A stretch of 64,000 bases of DNA from Drosophila miranda (lineage: Eukaryota; Arthropoda; Insecta; Diptera; Drosophilidae), in contig NW_022881614.1 in NCBI RefSeq assembly GCF_003369915.1, positions 8,515,001 to 8,579,000 on the forward strand. Direction: 5' to 3'. Each line of letters opens with the position of its first letter. Position 1 is the first letter of the stretch. This document shows, piece after piece, positions 11,529 through 22,905 of this stretch. A program made the translations under genes and the position numbers. The notes below the pieces were generated by a model that had not been told where the DNA came from, made no database searches, and saw only the letters and a program-made list of their open reading frames with translations.

Positions 11529-11707
11529 TCTGGAAGAGAATGAAGAATATCGTAAAAAAATTGTATTTTCCGATTCGTGGTGCTATAATCGGATGGAACC
11601 CGCAATCGGATAAATCTTTTAGTTTTGGGTGTAGTTATTTCATATAATATAACCTTTAGTCATTTTAATACGGACATGGACATGGACCTATGAATATCGG
11701 ACAGTTA

Positions 11708-12820
11708 TTAACTTTTTATGTTACTTTTGTGAACAATTTTTCCTGACACAGTTTTAATTGTAGTGTTATTGTCTTCTTTTACTATTTCTTTTTTAAATCT
11801 TGGAGACAATTTTGATCCTAACCGTGTGTTTATTTTTACGAATATTTCTTGACCTGGTGAGTATAGTATTATCGGTTTTTTTTTCTTGTTGTGATTTTTC
11901 AAATCCGAGTCCTGTTTGTTTTTAAGTTTGTCAATATTATTTTGTCGGCTTATTTCGTATTGGTCAGGATTTGTTGTTACGTTTCTACCAAAGAATACTT
12001 CTAACGGTTTTCTGTTGGTTACTGAGTGTATCGAGAAATTGTACTCGTAAATGGCCTGATTCAGTAATTCTTGAAATGTGCTATAGATTCCTTTACTTTT
12101 TAAACACCGCATTATTTCTGAGAGGGTTGAATGGAATCTTTCTACCTGTCCATTTACTGAGCTTTTGTAGGGTGGAGCTGTAAATATCTGAATTCCCAAT
12201 TGGTCTTTCATCATAAACGGTATGGAAGCTGATTTTAAGGATTTTTCATTGTCAATTACTACATTTTTTGGTACGCCGAAATAAAACAGAATATCATGCA
12301 GGGATGGTTTTATATCTTCGATGGATTTGGATTTGATGATTCTTCCTTGGGCTAATTTGGAAAATTTGTCTATTGCTGTCAAAACTAAATTTCTTTCTGT
12401 GGAATAAATATCAATGTGAATAGTGTGACCTGGATATTGTGGTATTGGTGTTTCCACGATTTCGGGATTAGTGGGGTGTCTGTCGTATTTTACTTCCTTA
12501 CAAATCTGACACTGCTTTACTATAGTGGAAATTTTCTGTTTCATTTTTGAAAAATAGAATTTTTCGATGAGTTGTTTTTGATTTTCTACGGCATTCCTGT
12601 GGGCCCTGTTGTGATCTTTTAAGATCTCTTCTTCTTGTTGGCTTTCGTTACTTAGATCTTCTACTCTACTTTGTGTGAATCTAACTTTGTATTGGAAGAA
12701 ATTTGATGGGTATATTTTTTGCATTTGTCCCATAATATGTTCGGTTGTTTGAATTCCATTAATAACGGAGGGGTTAAGGTATTGTTTTAATATTTGTGAA
12801 TGTGTTTTGTGTAATTTCAT
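11708..12820 (-). pseudogene. pol: Errantivirus pol, integrase part
   Basis: About 370 residues with a zinc-binding HHCC region (H-x3-H, then C-x2-C around CQIC), the catalytic triad D (HIDIY), D (VIDNE) and E (GQVERF), and a basic C-terminal part. It should be continuous with the reverse transcriptase/RNase H frame, but the two frames overlap by 47 bp in different phases near 12,774-12,820. That is a frameshift mutation, because this join is not a programmed site in the group. The env frame starts about 180 bp downstream. Confidence 0.8.
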
Positions 12821-14316
12821 GTCGATGAAATGTTGGAAATGGTATACTAAATTTGTAATTATTTTCGTTTCCTGGAATTATAAAGATTTGGTTTTTAAAA
12901 GCATTTATTGGTATTTCCATACTATGAATTAACCTTTCGGAGGAACTTTGGTTACTATGTTGTGTCGTGATGGAGTTTATTTCCTTGATTCTGGACAAAG
13001 AGTCAGCTACTACATTGGCTTTTCCTAGTTTGTAGATTAGCTGATAGTCGTACTCTTCCAAAAATGTTCTCCATCGTTTTATTCTCGCGTTTCCATTCCA
13101 ATCGCTCATGGAATGGGTTAAGGGTTGATGGTCGGTGTAAATTTTTACCTTTGCTCCCCCATAGAGATAATTTCTCAAAGACTTCAATGACCATATTATT
13201 GCTAGCATTTCTTTTTCGTTTGCTGCATAATTTTCTTCGGCTTTCGAAAGGGTTCGGGAAATGAAGGATATTGGTATGTCATTTTGAGCAAGAACTGCTC
13301 CTAATGCGAAATTTGAGGCATCTGTTGTGAGTTGAAACTCTTTATTGAAATCTGGGTATTGTAAAATGACTTCTGTCGAAATGAGGGTGTTCTTGAGTTT
13401 TTTGAAAGCTTTCATTGCCTCTGGGTCAAGGTGAATGATTTTTTTGCTCGAATTGTTTTTAGATACGCGACCATCTTCCCCTCTTAATAATGAGGTAAGT
13501 GGTTTGGCTAGCATTGCATAGTTATTTATGAATCTTCTATAGTAACCGGACAATCCTAGGAAGGATCTGAGATCCATTAATGTTTTCGGACAAGGATACT
13601 TGGAAATGGCTTCCACCTTTGCAGGATTGGTTTCTATGCCTCTATCGGAAATAATAAATCCTAAAAATTCTACTTTATTTTTAAAGAACTCGCATTTGTC
13701 GAGTTGGCATTTAATATTGGCTTGTTCAAGGGTATCGAGTATGGTCGCGAGATTGTTAGCATGTGTTTTTTCATCTTTTCCAAAAATAATTATGTCGTCA
13801 ATATAAATATAGCAGATTTCACCAATATGTGGTCGTAGGATATCGTCAAGGGTGCGTTGGAATATTGCCGGTGCATTTTTTAGTCCAAAGGGGAGACGTG
13901 TGAATTCGTATTTACCGTTGTTGATGGAGAATGCAGTTCTTTCGATATCTGATTTTATTAATAGAATTTGATGGAAACCACTTTTAAGATCTAGTACTGA
14001 AAAGAACTTGTTGTTTCCTAGTTGTGCTAAAACTTCATTTATATTTGGAATGGGATATTTATCGGCAACAGTAACTAAATTTAGTTTCCTGTAGTCGATA
14101 ACTACTCTGAATTTTTTCTTTTGAGAGGCATCCATTTTTTTCGGAACCAGCCATACGGGGGAATTGGACGGGGACCTAGATGGTCTAATTATCCCGTCAT
14201 CTAGTAGTTCTTTTATTTGTTTCTCTACTTATGTTTTGGATCCCACTGGTAGGGGGTAACATCGTGAATAAACTGGAGTATCAGAGGTGGTGCGGATATC
14301 TGCTTTAATGTTTGTT
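12774..14316 (-). pseudogene. pol: Errantivirus pol, reverse transcriptase and RNase H part
   Basis: The long open part (12,774-14,135 from an internal ATG) has the RT active site YIDD, the preceding LDLKSGFHQI motif, and an RNase H domain (TTDASNF, KEMLAI, YTDHQP). Coding similarity extends upstream in the same frame to about 14,316, but TAA at 14,229-14,231 interrupts it. The protease and the first RT residues are absent because the element is truncated. Confidence 0.8.
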
Positions 14317-14317
14317 T

Positions 14318-15961
14318 TTGCGACTGTTTTTTTTGTTGAACTATTTTGTTTAAACCTTGTTTTAGTCAAAATACAATAAAAGCAAGGACTAAAAACTAAC
14401 CAATTGTGTAGAAAATTTATTCATCAATGAGCTAAAATTGTGTGGGCACGGCTAAATGTTCTATATAGCTGGTAATATTTGACGGAATATCAAAGACGAG
14501 GAATATATAAAATAGAACTTGAATTCGTCAGTATATTTACGGTATATTTTTAAAATGAGACGGTGTATTTTGGTATATTTCTAAGAGTCCGACCGTATAT
14601 TTGATCGATAAGTTCACGGTAACACTGACAAGGTAAATAAATATTTCGTAAAAAAATAAATTAATAGATCCGATTTATGTAAATCTGGAGAGATTCAAGT
14701 CCCTGCTACTGCTGAAGTGAACGCCGGATTGTCCTCTCCCCGTGCGCTGCAGGCTGTGCTGCTTGGCGTGGTGGAGATAGTGGGCGTAAAAGTGGGTCCA
14801 ACTCCTGCTAATAGATACAAAAACACAGATTTGTGACAACGAATCAAAGGCCAAACTGACCAATCAGTCAAACAAAAAACCACGGAACATGTAAATAATG
14901 TTGAAAATGTTCGTAAAAATTTATACTTACCACCTCATTGTATACAGGGGCAAACACAGAACTGCGCAGAAAGATGCCATATTCATCGCATTTATGTAGA
15001 GACACCCAATGATAGTCAAAAACTACCTCAAGGGTGATAAGCTGGCAGCTGAAGCCGCCTGGAAGCGGCTTTCAAAGGAGTTAAATAGCGTGGGTCCGCC
15101 TGTCAAAGAAGTTTGTGAGTGGAAAAGAGTAAGTGCCGAGCAATTGCGCTATGTTCCGTCATCTCACTTGGCTCTTGATAGGTATGGAAAGACTGGAAAA
15201 GCTGCATTCGTAAAAAGATTAACAATAACAGGCTGGAAGATTCAAATGCCTGCGGCAAAGGCTCGCTGTATCAGGATTCACTCCCTGCTCTAGAGGATGC
15301 AGTGGCCGTGATCTGTGACTTGTATAAGCCCGACAGAGTAGTCGAATCTCGTCCAAAGGCACGTCCTGAAATTTCCAACCGTTTGGAACTGCAGGACATC
15401 AAGACCGACCACGACGAGGTCACAGCCACAGATGACGGTAAGACAAAAATATCAAGCCGCAAAAAATGTATGTACTATTTTTTTTTATGTAAAGATGATG
15501 ATGAAGAAGATGACTGCTCCAGCCGGATCAATGACAGACATATGGGCGTGAAATTGGAGCGCACTAGCACTTCGCAAACTCCATCTGCCAAAAAGCGCAA
15601 GCTGGTTCAAAATGATGTAAATGAATTAGAAATTGAACACGAGAGCACGGTGCCGATGCTAATGGACATTGCAAAGGAGCTGCGGGACATGAATAGACAA
15701 ACTCGCTTAAACGCCCAGCGCACAGAAGCCAATACGGACGCGCTTTTGGCTCTAGGCACACAGATCTCAGACCTAATGCAGCAACAGCTCAAGGAGCGCA
15801 AGCGTCTTAATGCTATAATGGAGAAATTTGTTCTCAAAATCGAAACAACCGACTAACTAGTTCCACTATTTTAATTATGGTTTGCTAAAGAAAATATTGA
15901 AAGTGTCCCTCAAGACCTAATGTTTGACCAGGAAAGAAAGATCTGTCCACTTTTTCAAACA
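14318..15961 (+). repeat. 4.5 kb tandem unit, copy 3, right part
   Basis: The sequence joins the truncated errantivirus pol to the unit at the position equivalent to about 2,946 of copy 1. A few bases (ttg) are shared at the join. It contains the promoter-like module and a Zeste-type gene copy, and ends where the next unit begins at 15,962. Confidence 0.8.
14907..15856 (+). pseudogene. Zeste-type Myb/SANT-like gene, copy 3 (nonsense in DNA-binding domain)
   Basis: The three-exon structure is conserved (14,907-15,128, 15,182-15,437, 15,495-15,856). Exon 1 has TAG at 14,997-14,999, where copy 1 has GAG (Glu) inside the first helix of the Myb/SANT-like domain. Exon 2 has lost one Asp codon (3 bp). 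The rest, including the acidic stretch, basic signal and coiled coil, is fully open. A start at the downstream ATG (15,009) would restart translation inside the domain. Confidence 0.75.
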
Positions 15962-16480
15962 TTTAAGATTATTATAATTAATGTAAACTAGGCGCATAAT
16001 GGGGAACCATGGGCATTTTTGAGAGATGTGAAACGTCGATTGGACAAACGATAAAATAAACAATTTGTTTGCTTTGGCAAATATTTTGATACTCAACAGA
16101 CACGCAGTTGGTTTTGGCGGGAACCTTTTGAATTGAATTTTCTTGTCAAAATTGTGTAGTGTACTGTTTTTTAATCCCAATATCGTTTCTGGGTCTTTCG
16201 TTCAACGGTTTCCGGGTCAGAGGCTCACGAATACAATTATTGATGAGCATATGAATGGGAAAATTATGCATTAATGACTATGAACTATACAATTCTTAAA
16301 TAAGCTGCTTTTATAGTATTGCTAGTTAGGCTTGCAAAATGAAATAAAGTTCATATATATATAGTTGCACATATATAATTTAAGCGCATTAACATAAATA
16401 TGAGCCTCTATATGTCACGATTTTACTATTTTTAAATATATTTAATTCTATAATTTATTTTAAACACCATGTCTAGCTCA
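15962..16480 (+). repeat. 4.5 kb tandem unit, partial copy ended by duplication junction
   Basis: The first ~520 bp of a unit, then an abrupt switch into errantivirus env sequence near 16,480. The same unit stretch continues normally at 21,419-21,937, so this break is the junction of the 5,457 bp tandem duplication, not an insertion site. Confidence 0.8.
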
Positions 16481-16985
16481 ATTCGTTGCTGAATGAATTG
16501 TCTTTTTTTATTGTATTCAAGAGTCTATTGTTTATTTCTGTGAGTTTGTTTATTCGTTTCTCAAATTGTGTATTTATTACTATTTGCTTATTATAATTTG
16601 AAATTATTTCATTAAGATTATTTTGGATCATATTTAGGTCATCATGATCGGGACTTCCGGCTATATATTTCCATGCCGTGCCGATCATATCTATAGATCT
16701 ACTGTGTCGAGTGGGTGTAAGTGTATTTAATATAAGGCAAGTTTGGTTTATTTCATGGTCCAAGGTATTATAAAATTCATTATTTTTTAGGTCTTTTTCT
16801 ATGTACCAAAGAGTTTGGTCTAGAGTTTGTTTTATTAGTGTTAAATCTATGACATGAATTAGTTTTGTATGTTCTGAGGTTAGTTTGCCTGTTTTAGTAT
16901 GAATGGTTAAAACATGGCTATCGGTATAGTTGGTTATTTCGATAGATCCAGCTACTAATTGTAGGAGGAGTAATGATGTTATCAA
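16480..16985 (-). pseudogene. env: Errantivirus env, N-terminal fragment (second duplicate)
   Basis: Duplicate of the first ~167 residues of the upstream env: signal-like segment, RHSR site and start of the helical region. The frame then runs into unit DNA at the duplication junction and stops after three foreign codons at about 16,473. The membrane span and 3' LTR are missing. Confidence 0.8.
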
Positions 16986-17164
16986 TCTGGAAGAGAATGA
17001 AGAATATCGTAAAAAAATTGTATTTTCCGATTCGTGGTGCTATAATCGGATGGAACCCGCAATCGGATAAATCTTTTAGTTTTGGGTGTAGTTATTTCAT
17101 ATAATATAACCTTTAGTCATTTTAATACGGACATGGACATGGACCTATGAATATCGGACAGTTA

Positions 17165-18277
17165 TTAACTTTTTATGTTACTTTTGTGAACAATTTTTCC
17201 TGACACAGTTTTAATTGTAGTGTTATTGTCTTCTTTTACTATTTCTTTTTTAAATCTTGGAGACAATTTTGATCCTAACCGTGTGTTTATTTTTACGAAT
17301 ATTTCTTGACCTGGTGAGTATAGTATTATCGGTTTTTTTTTCTTGTTGTGATTTTTCAAATCCGAGTCCTGTTTGTTTTTAAGTTTGTCAATATTATTTT
17401 GTCGGCTTATTTCGTATTGGTCAGGATTTGTTGTTACGTTTCTACCAAAGAATACTTCTAACGGTTTTCTGTTGGTTACTGAGTGTATCGAGAAATTGTA
17501 CTCGTAAATGGCCTGATTCAGTAATTCTTGAAATGTGCTATAGATTCCTTTACTTTTTAAACACCGCATTATTTCTGAGAGGGTTGAATGGAATCTTTCT
17601 ACCTGTCCATTTACTGAGCTTTTGTAGGGTGGAGCTGTAAATATCTGAATTCCCAATTGGTCTTTCATCATAAACGGTATGGAAGCTGATTTTAAGGATT
17701 TTTCATTGTCAATTACTACATTTTTTGGTACGCCGAAATAAAACAGAATATCATGCAGGGATGGTTTTATATCTTCGATGGATTTGGATTTGATGATTCT
17801 TCCTTGGGCTAATTTGGAAAATTTGTCTATTGCTGTCAAAACTAAATTTCTTTCTGTGGAATAAATATCAATGTGAATAGTGTGACCTGGATATTGTGGT
17901 ATTGGTGTTTCCACGATTTCGGGATTAGTGGGGTGTCTGTCGTATTTTACTTCCTTACAAATCTGACACTGCTTTACTATAGTGGAAATTTTCTGTTTCA
18001 TTTTTGAAAAATAGAATTTTTCGATGAGTTGTTTTTGATTTTCTACGGCATTCCTGTGGGCCCTGTTGTGATCTTTTAAGATCTCTTCTTCTTGTTGGCT
18101 TTCGTTACTTAGATCTTCTACTCTACTTTGTGTGAATCTAACTTTGTATTGGAAGAAATTTGATGGGTATATTTTTTGGATTTGTCCCATAATATGTTCG
18201 GTTGTTTGAATTCCATTAATAACGGAGGGGTTAAGGTATTGTTTTAATATTTGTGAATGTGTTTTGTGTAATTTCAT
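17165..18277 (-). pseudogene. pol: Errantivirus pol, integrase part (second duplicate)
   Basis: Copy of 11,708-12,820 displaced by 5,457 bp, with one noticed amino-acid difference (Met to Ile in GQMQ/GQIQ). It has the same frameshift against the RT frame, so that lesion predates the duplication. Confidence 0.8.
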
Positions 18278-19773
18278 GTCGATGAAATGTTGGAAATGGT
18301 ATACTAAATTTGTAATTATTTTCGTTTCCTGGAATTATAAAGATTTGGTTTTTAAAAGCATTTATTGGTATTTCCATACAATGAATTAACCTTTCGGAGG
18401 AACTTTGGTTACTATGTTGTGTCGTGATGGAGTTTATTTCCTTGATTCTGGACAAAGAGTCAGCTACTACATTGGCTTTTCCTAGTTTGTAGATTAGCTG
18501 ATAGTCGTACTCTTCCAAAAATGTTCTCCATCGTTTTATTCTCGCGTTTCCATTCCAATCGCTCATGGAATGGGTTAAGGGTTGATGGTCGGTGTAAATT
18601 TTTACCTTTGCTCCCCCATAGAGATAATTTCTCAAAGACTTCAATGACCATATTATTGCTAGCATTTCTTTTTCGTTTGCTGCATAATTTTCTTCGGCTT
18701 TCGAAAGGGTTCGGGAAATGAAGGATATTGGTTTGTCATTTTGAGCAAGAACTGCTCCTAATGCGAAATTTGAGGCATCTGTTGTGAGTTGAAACTCTTT
18801 ATTGAAATCTGGGTATTGTAAAATGACTTCTGTCGAAATGAGGGTGTTCTTGAGTTTTTTGAAAGCTTTCATTGCCTCTGGGTCAAGGTGAATGATTTTT
18901 TTGCTCGAATTGTTTTTAGATACGCGACCATCTTCCCCTCTTAATAATGAGGTAAGTGGTTTGGCTAGCATTGCATAGTTATTTATGAATCTTCTATAGT
19001 AACCGGACAATCCTAGGAAGGATCTGAGATCCATTAATGTTTTCGGACAAGGATACTTGGAAATGGCTTCCACCTTTGCAGGATTGGTTTCTATGCCTCT
19101 ATCGGAAATAATAAATCCTAAAAATTCTACTTTATTTTTAAAGAACTCGCATTTGTCGAGTTGGCATTTAATATTGGCTTGTTCAAGGGTATCGAGTATG
19201 GTCGCGAGATTGTTAGCATGTGTTTTTTCATCTTTTCCAAAAATAATTATGTCGTCAATATAAATATAGCAGATTTCACCAATATGTGGTCGTAGGATAT
19301 CGTCAAGGGTGCGTTGGAATATTGCCGGTGCATTTTTTAGTCCAAAGGGGAGACGTGTGAATTCGTATTTACCGTTGTTGATGGAGAATGCAGTTCTTTC
19401 GATATCTGATTTTATTAATAGAATTTGATGGAAACCACTTTTAAGATCTAGTACTGAAAAGAACTTGTTGTTTCCTAGTTGTGCTAAAACTTCATTTATA
19501 TTTGGAATGGGATATTTATCGGCAACAGTAACTAAATTTAGTTTCCTGTAGTCGATAACTACTCTGAATTTTTTCTTTTGAGAGGCATCCATTTTTTTCG
19601 GAACCAGCCATACGGGGGAATTGGACGGGGACCTAGATGGTCTAATTATCCCGTCATCTAGTAGTTCTTTTATTTGTTTCTCTACTTATGTTTTGGATCC
19701 CACTGGTAGGGGGTAACATCGTGAATAAACTGGAGTATCAGAGGTGGTGCGGATATCTGCTTTAATGTTTGTT
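18231..19773 (-). pseudogene. pol: Errantivirus pol, RT and RNase H part (second duplicate)
   Basis: Copy of 12,774-14,316 with the same TAA (19,686-19,688) and the same truncation at unit DNA. Two amino-acid differences were seen: Ile to Lys near the RNase H start, and Ser to Cys near the end. Confidence 0.8.
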
Positions 19774-19774
19774 T

Positions 19775-21418
19775 TTGCGACTGTTTTTTTTGTTGAACTA
19801 TTTTGTTTAAACCTTGTTTTAGTCAAAATACAATAAAAGCAAGGACTAAAAACTAACCAATTGTGTAGAAAATTTATTCATCAATGAGCTAAAATTGTGT
19901 GGGCACGGCTAAATGTTCTATATAGCTGGTAATATTTGACGGAATATCAAAGACGAGGAATATATAAAATAGAACTTGAATTCGTCAGTATATTTACGGT
20001 ATATTTTTAAAATGAGACGGTGTATTTTGGTATATTTCTAAGAGTCCGACCGTATATTTGATCGATAAGTTCACGGTAACACTGACAAGGTAAATAAATA
20101 TTTCGTAAAAAAATAAATTAATAGATCCGATTTATGTAAATCTGGAGAGATTCAAGTCCCTGCTACTGCTGAAGTGAACGCCGGATTGTCCTCTCCCCGT
20201 GCGCTGCAGGCTGTGCTGCTTGGCGTGGTGGAGATAGTGGGCGTAAAAGTGGGTCCAACTCCTGCTAATAGATACAAAAACACAGATTTGTGACAACGAA
20301 TCAAAGGCCAAACTGACCAATCAGTCAAACAAAAAACCACGGAACATGTAAATAATGTTGAAAATGTTCGTAAAAATTTATACTTACCACCTCATTGTAT
20401 ACAGGGGCAAACACAGAACTGCGCAGAAAGATGCCATATTCATCGCATTTATGTAGAGACACCCAATGATAGTCAAAAACTACCTCAAGGGTGATAAGCT
20501 GGCAGCTGAAGCCGCCTGGAAGCGGCTTTCAAAGGAGTTAAATAGCGTGGGTCCGCCTGTCAAAGAAGTTTGTGAGTGGAAAAGAGTAAGTGCCGAGCAA
20601 TTGCGCTATGTTCCGTCATCTCACTTGGCTCTTGATAGGTATGGAAAGACTGGAAAAGCTGCATTCGTAAAAAGATTAACAATAACAGGCTGGAAGATTC
20701 AAATGCCTGCGGCAAAGGCTCGCTGTATCAGGATTCACTCCCTGCTCTAGAGGATGCAGTGGCCGGGATCTGTGACTTGTATAAGCCCGACAGAGTAGTC
20801 GAATCTCGTCCAAAGGCACGTCCTGAAATTTCCAACCGTTTGGAACTGCAGGACATCAAGACCGACCACGACGAGGTCACAGCCACAGATGACGGTAAGA
20901 CAAAAATATCAAGCCGCAAAAAATGTATGTACTATTTTTTTTTATGTAAAGATGATGAGGAAGAAGATGACTGCTCCAGCCGGATCAATGACAGACATAT
21001 GGGCGTGAAATTGGAGCGCACTAGCACTTCGCAAACTCCATCTGCCAAAAAGCGCAAGCTGGTTCAAAATGATGTAAATGAATTAGAAATTGAACACGAG
21101 AGCACGGTGCCGATGCTAATGGACATTGCAAAGGAGCTGCGGGACATGAATAGACAAACTCGCTTAAACGCCCAGCGCACAGAAGCCAATACGGACGCGC
21201 TTTTGGCTCTAGGCACACAGATCTCAGACCTAATGCAGCAACAGCTCAAGGAGCGCAAGCGTCTTAATGCTATAATGGAGAAATTTGTTCTCAAAATCGA
21301 AACAACCGACTAACTAGTTCCACTATTTTAATTATGGTTTGCTAAAGAAAATATTGAAAGTGTCCCTCAAGACCTAATGTTTGACCAGGAAAGAAAGATC
21401 TGTCCACTTTTTCAAACA
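19775..21418 (+). repeat. 4.5 kb tandem unit, right part, second duplicate
   Basis: Duplicate of 14,318-15,961 within the 5,457 bp tandem duplication. It carries the promoter-like module and the fourth Zeste-type gene copy. Confidence 0.8.
20364..21313 (+). pseudogene. Zeste-type Myb/SANT-like gene, copy 4 (same nonsense as copy 3)
   Basis: Near-identical duplicate of copy 3, displaced by 5,457 bp, with exons 20,364-20,585, 20,639-20,894 and 20,952-21,313. It shares the TAG (20,454-20,456) and the 3 bp loss. It differs by few bases, for example a Val to Gly change near 20,765. It arose with the segmental duplication and not independently. Confidence 0.75.
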
Positions 21419-22276
21419 TTTAAGATTATTATAATTAATGTAAACTAGGCGCATAATGGGGAACCATGGGCATTTTTGAGAGATGTGAAACGTCGATTGG
21501 ACAAACGATAAAATAAACAATTTGTTTGCTTTGGCAAATATTTTGATACTCAACAGACACGCAGTTGGTTTTGGCGGTAACCTTTTGAATTGAATTTTCT
21601 TGTCAAAATTGTGTAGTGTACTGGTTTTTAATCCCAATATCGTTTCTGGGTCTTTCGTTCAACGGTTTCCGGGTCAGAGGCTCACGAATACAATTATTGA
21701 TGAGCATATGAATGGGAAAATTATGCATTAATGACTATGAACTATACAATTCTTAAATAAGCTGCTTTTATAGTATTGCTAGTTAGGCTTGCAAAATGAA
21801 ATAAAGTTCATATATATATAGTTGCACATATATAATTTAAGCGCATTAACATAAATATGAGCCTCTATATGTCACGATTTTACTATTTTTAAATATATTT
21901 AATTCTATAATTTATTTTAAACACCATGTCTAGCTCACACACCTTGCAAATTTGTATGCTTTTTGTAAAATTTTCCAGTATTTTTCAAGACGCGCTTTGG
22001 AGTCACCCTCTTGTCCAATGCAGCAATGTACACATTTTAATTTTATAAGCAATAAAATAAAAGGTGTCCTTAGAATAAACCAATCTTGTTGAGAGTAGAT
22101 TCATCAATCGGATACAATTATTTTTCCAAGGAAGGGGGTCCCAGCTAGCTAGTAATATTGAACCGAATATAGAAAACGAGGAGTATGATGGAGTTTGGTA
22201 TATTATTGGTATTTTTTGAAACTGTGAAGTGTATTTCGGTATATTTCTGAGCAAGCCAACTGGCGCGGATTTCATT
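21419..22276 (+). repeat. 4.5 kb tandem unit, partial copy at the array edge
   Basis: The first ~860 bp of a unit, leading into its DINE-1 fragment. There the unit ends: from about 22,556 the sequence follows a longer DINE-1 array instead of the unit body, and FANCI-like DNA follows. This is the right edge of the first array block. Confidence 0.75.
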
Positions 22277-22905
22277 TTTATACCCGATACTCAAAATGAG
22301 TATTGGGGGATATTAGATTTGTGGTAAAAGTGGATGTGTGTAACGTCCAGAAGGAATCGTTTCCGACCCCATAAAGTATATATATTCTTGATCAGCATCA
22401 ATAGCCCAGTCGATTGAGCCATGTCTGTCTGTCCGTCTGTCCGTCTGTCCGTCCCCTTCAGCGCCTAGTGCTCAAAGACTATAAGCGCTAGAGCAAGGAT
22501 GTTTTGTATCCAGACTTCTGTGATATGTCACTGCTACAAAAATATTTCAAAACTTCGCCACACCCCCTTCCGCCCCCGCAAAGGATGAAAATCTGGGGAT
22601 ATTCACAAATCTCAGAGACTATTAAGGCTAGAGTAACCAAATTTAGTATCCGCACTTCTGTTAGATCTCACTATAAAACGTATATCTCAGAATTTCGCCG
22701 CACCCCCTTCCGCCCCCACAAAAGACGAAAATCTGTTGCATCCACAATATTGCAAATTCGAGAAAACTAAAAACGCAGAATCATAGATAATGACCATATC
22801 TATCAGATTACTGAATCTGGATCAGATCGGATCATTTTTGTAGCCAAAAGGAGCAAATCAATTTGCAGTGGCTACGCAGCCCCCGACGTCACGCTCAGAC
22901 TGATT
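22275..22905 (+). mobile_element. DINE-1-type element joined to FANCI-like DNA
   Basis: It starts with the 5' hairpin stretch and extends past the unit truncation point. It includes a second ~130 bp submodule (agactattaaggctagagt) and the cgtcacgctcagactgat block. It breaks off at about 22,905, where FANCI-like sequence begins. Confidence 0.75.

Larger units (their letters stand above)
9407..14320 (-). mobile_element. Errantivirus-like LTR element, 5'-truncated
   Basis: On the minus strand the element reads truncated pol, env, polypurine tract, 3' LTR. The LTR inserted in a cATATA target, as 17.6/297/tom-type errantiviruses do. The 5' LTR, primer site, gag, protease and the start of reverse transcriptase are missing; the sequence switches to unit DNA at about 14,320. 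Pol also carries a stop codon and a frameshift, so the element cannot mobilise itself. Domain types and motifs place it in the errantivirus group; Tv1 of D. virilis is a candidate relative that I could not test. Confidence 0.8.
11024..21937 (+). repeat. Tandem duplication of a 5,457 bp segment
   Basis: Every feature from the env fragment through the Zeste-type gene repeats at a constant offset of 5,457 bp: integrase 11,708 to 17,165, reverse transcriptase 12,774 to 18,231, exon 3 end 15,856 to 21,313. The first copy runs from about 11,024 to 16,480 and the second from there to about 21,937. The two copies differ at only a few bases, so this is one of the youngest rearrangements in the window. 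The junction positions are accurate to about 5 bp. Confidence 0.85.
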
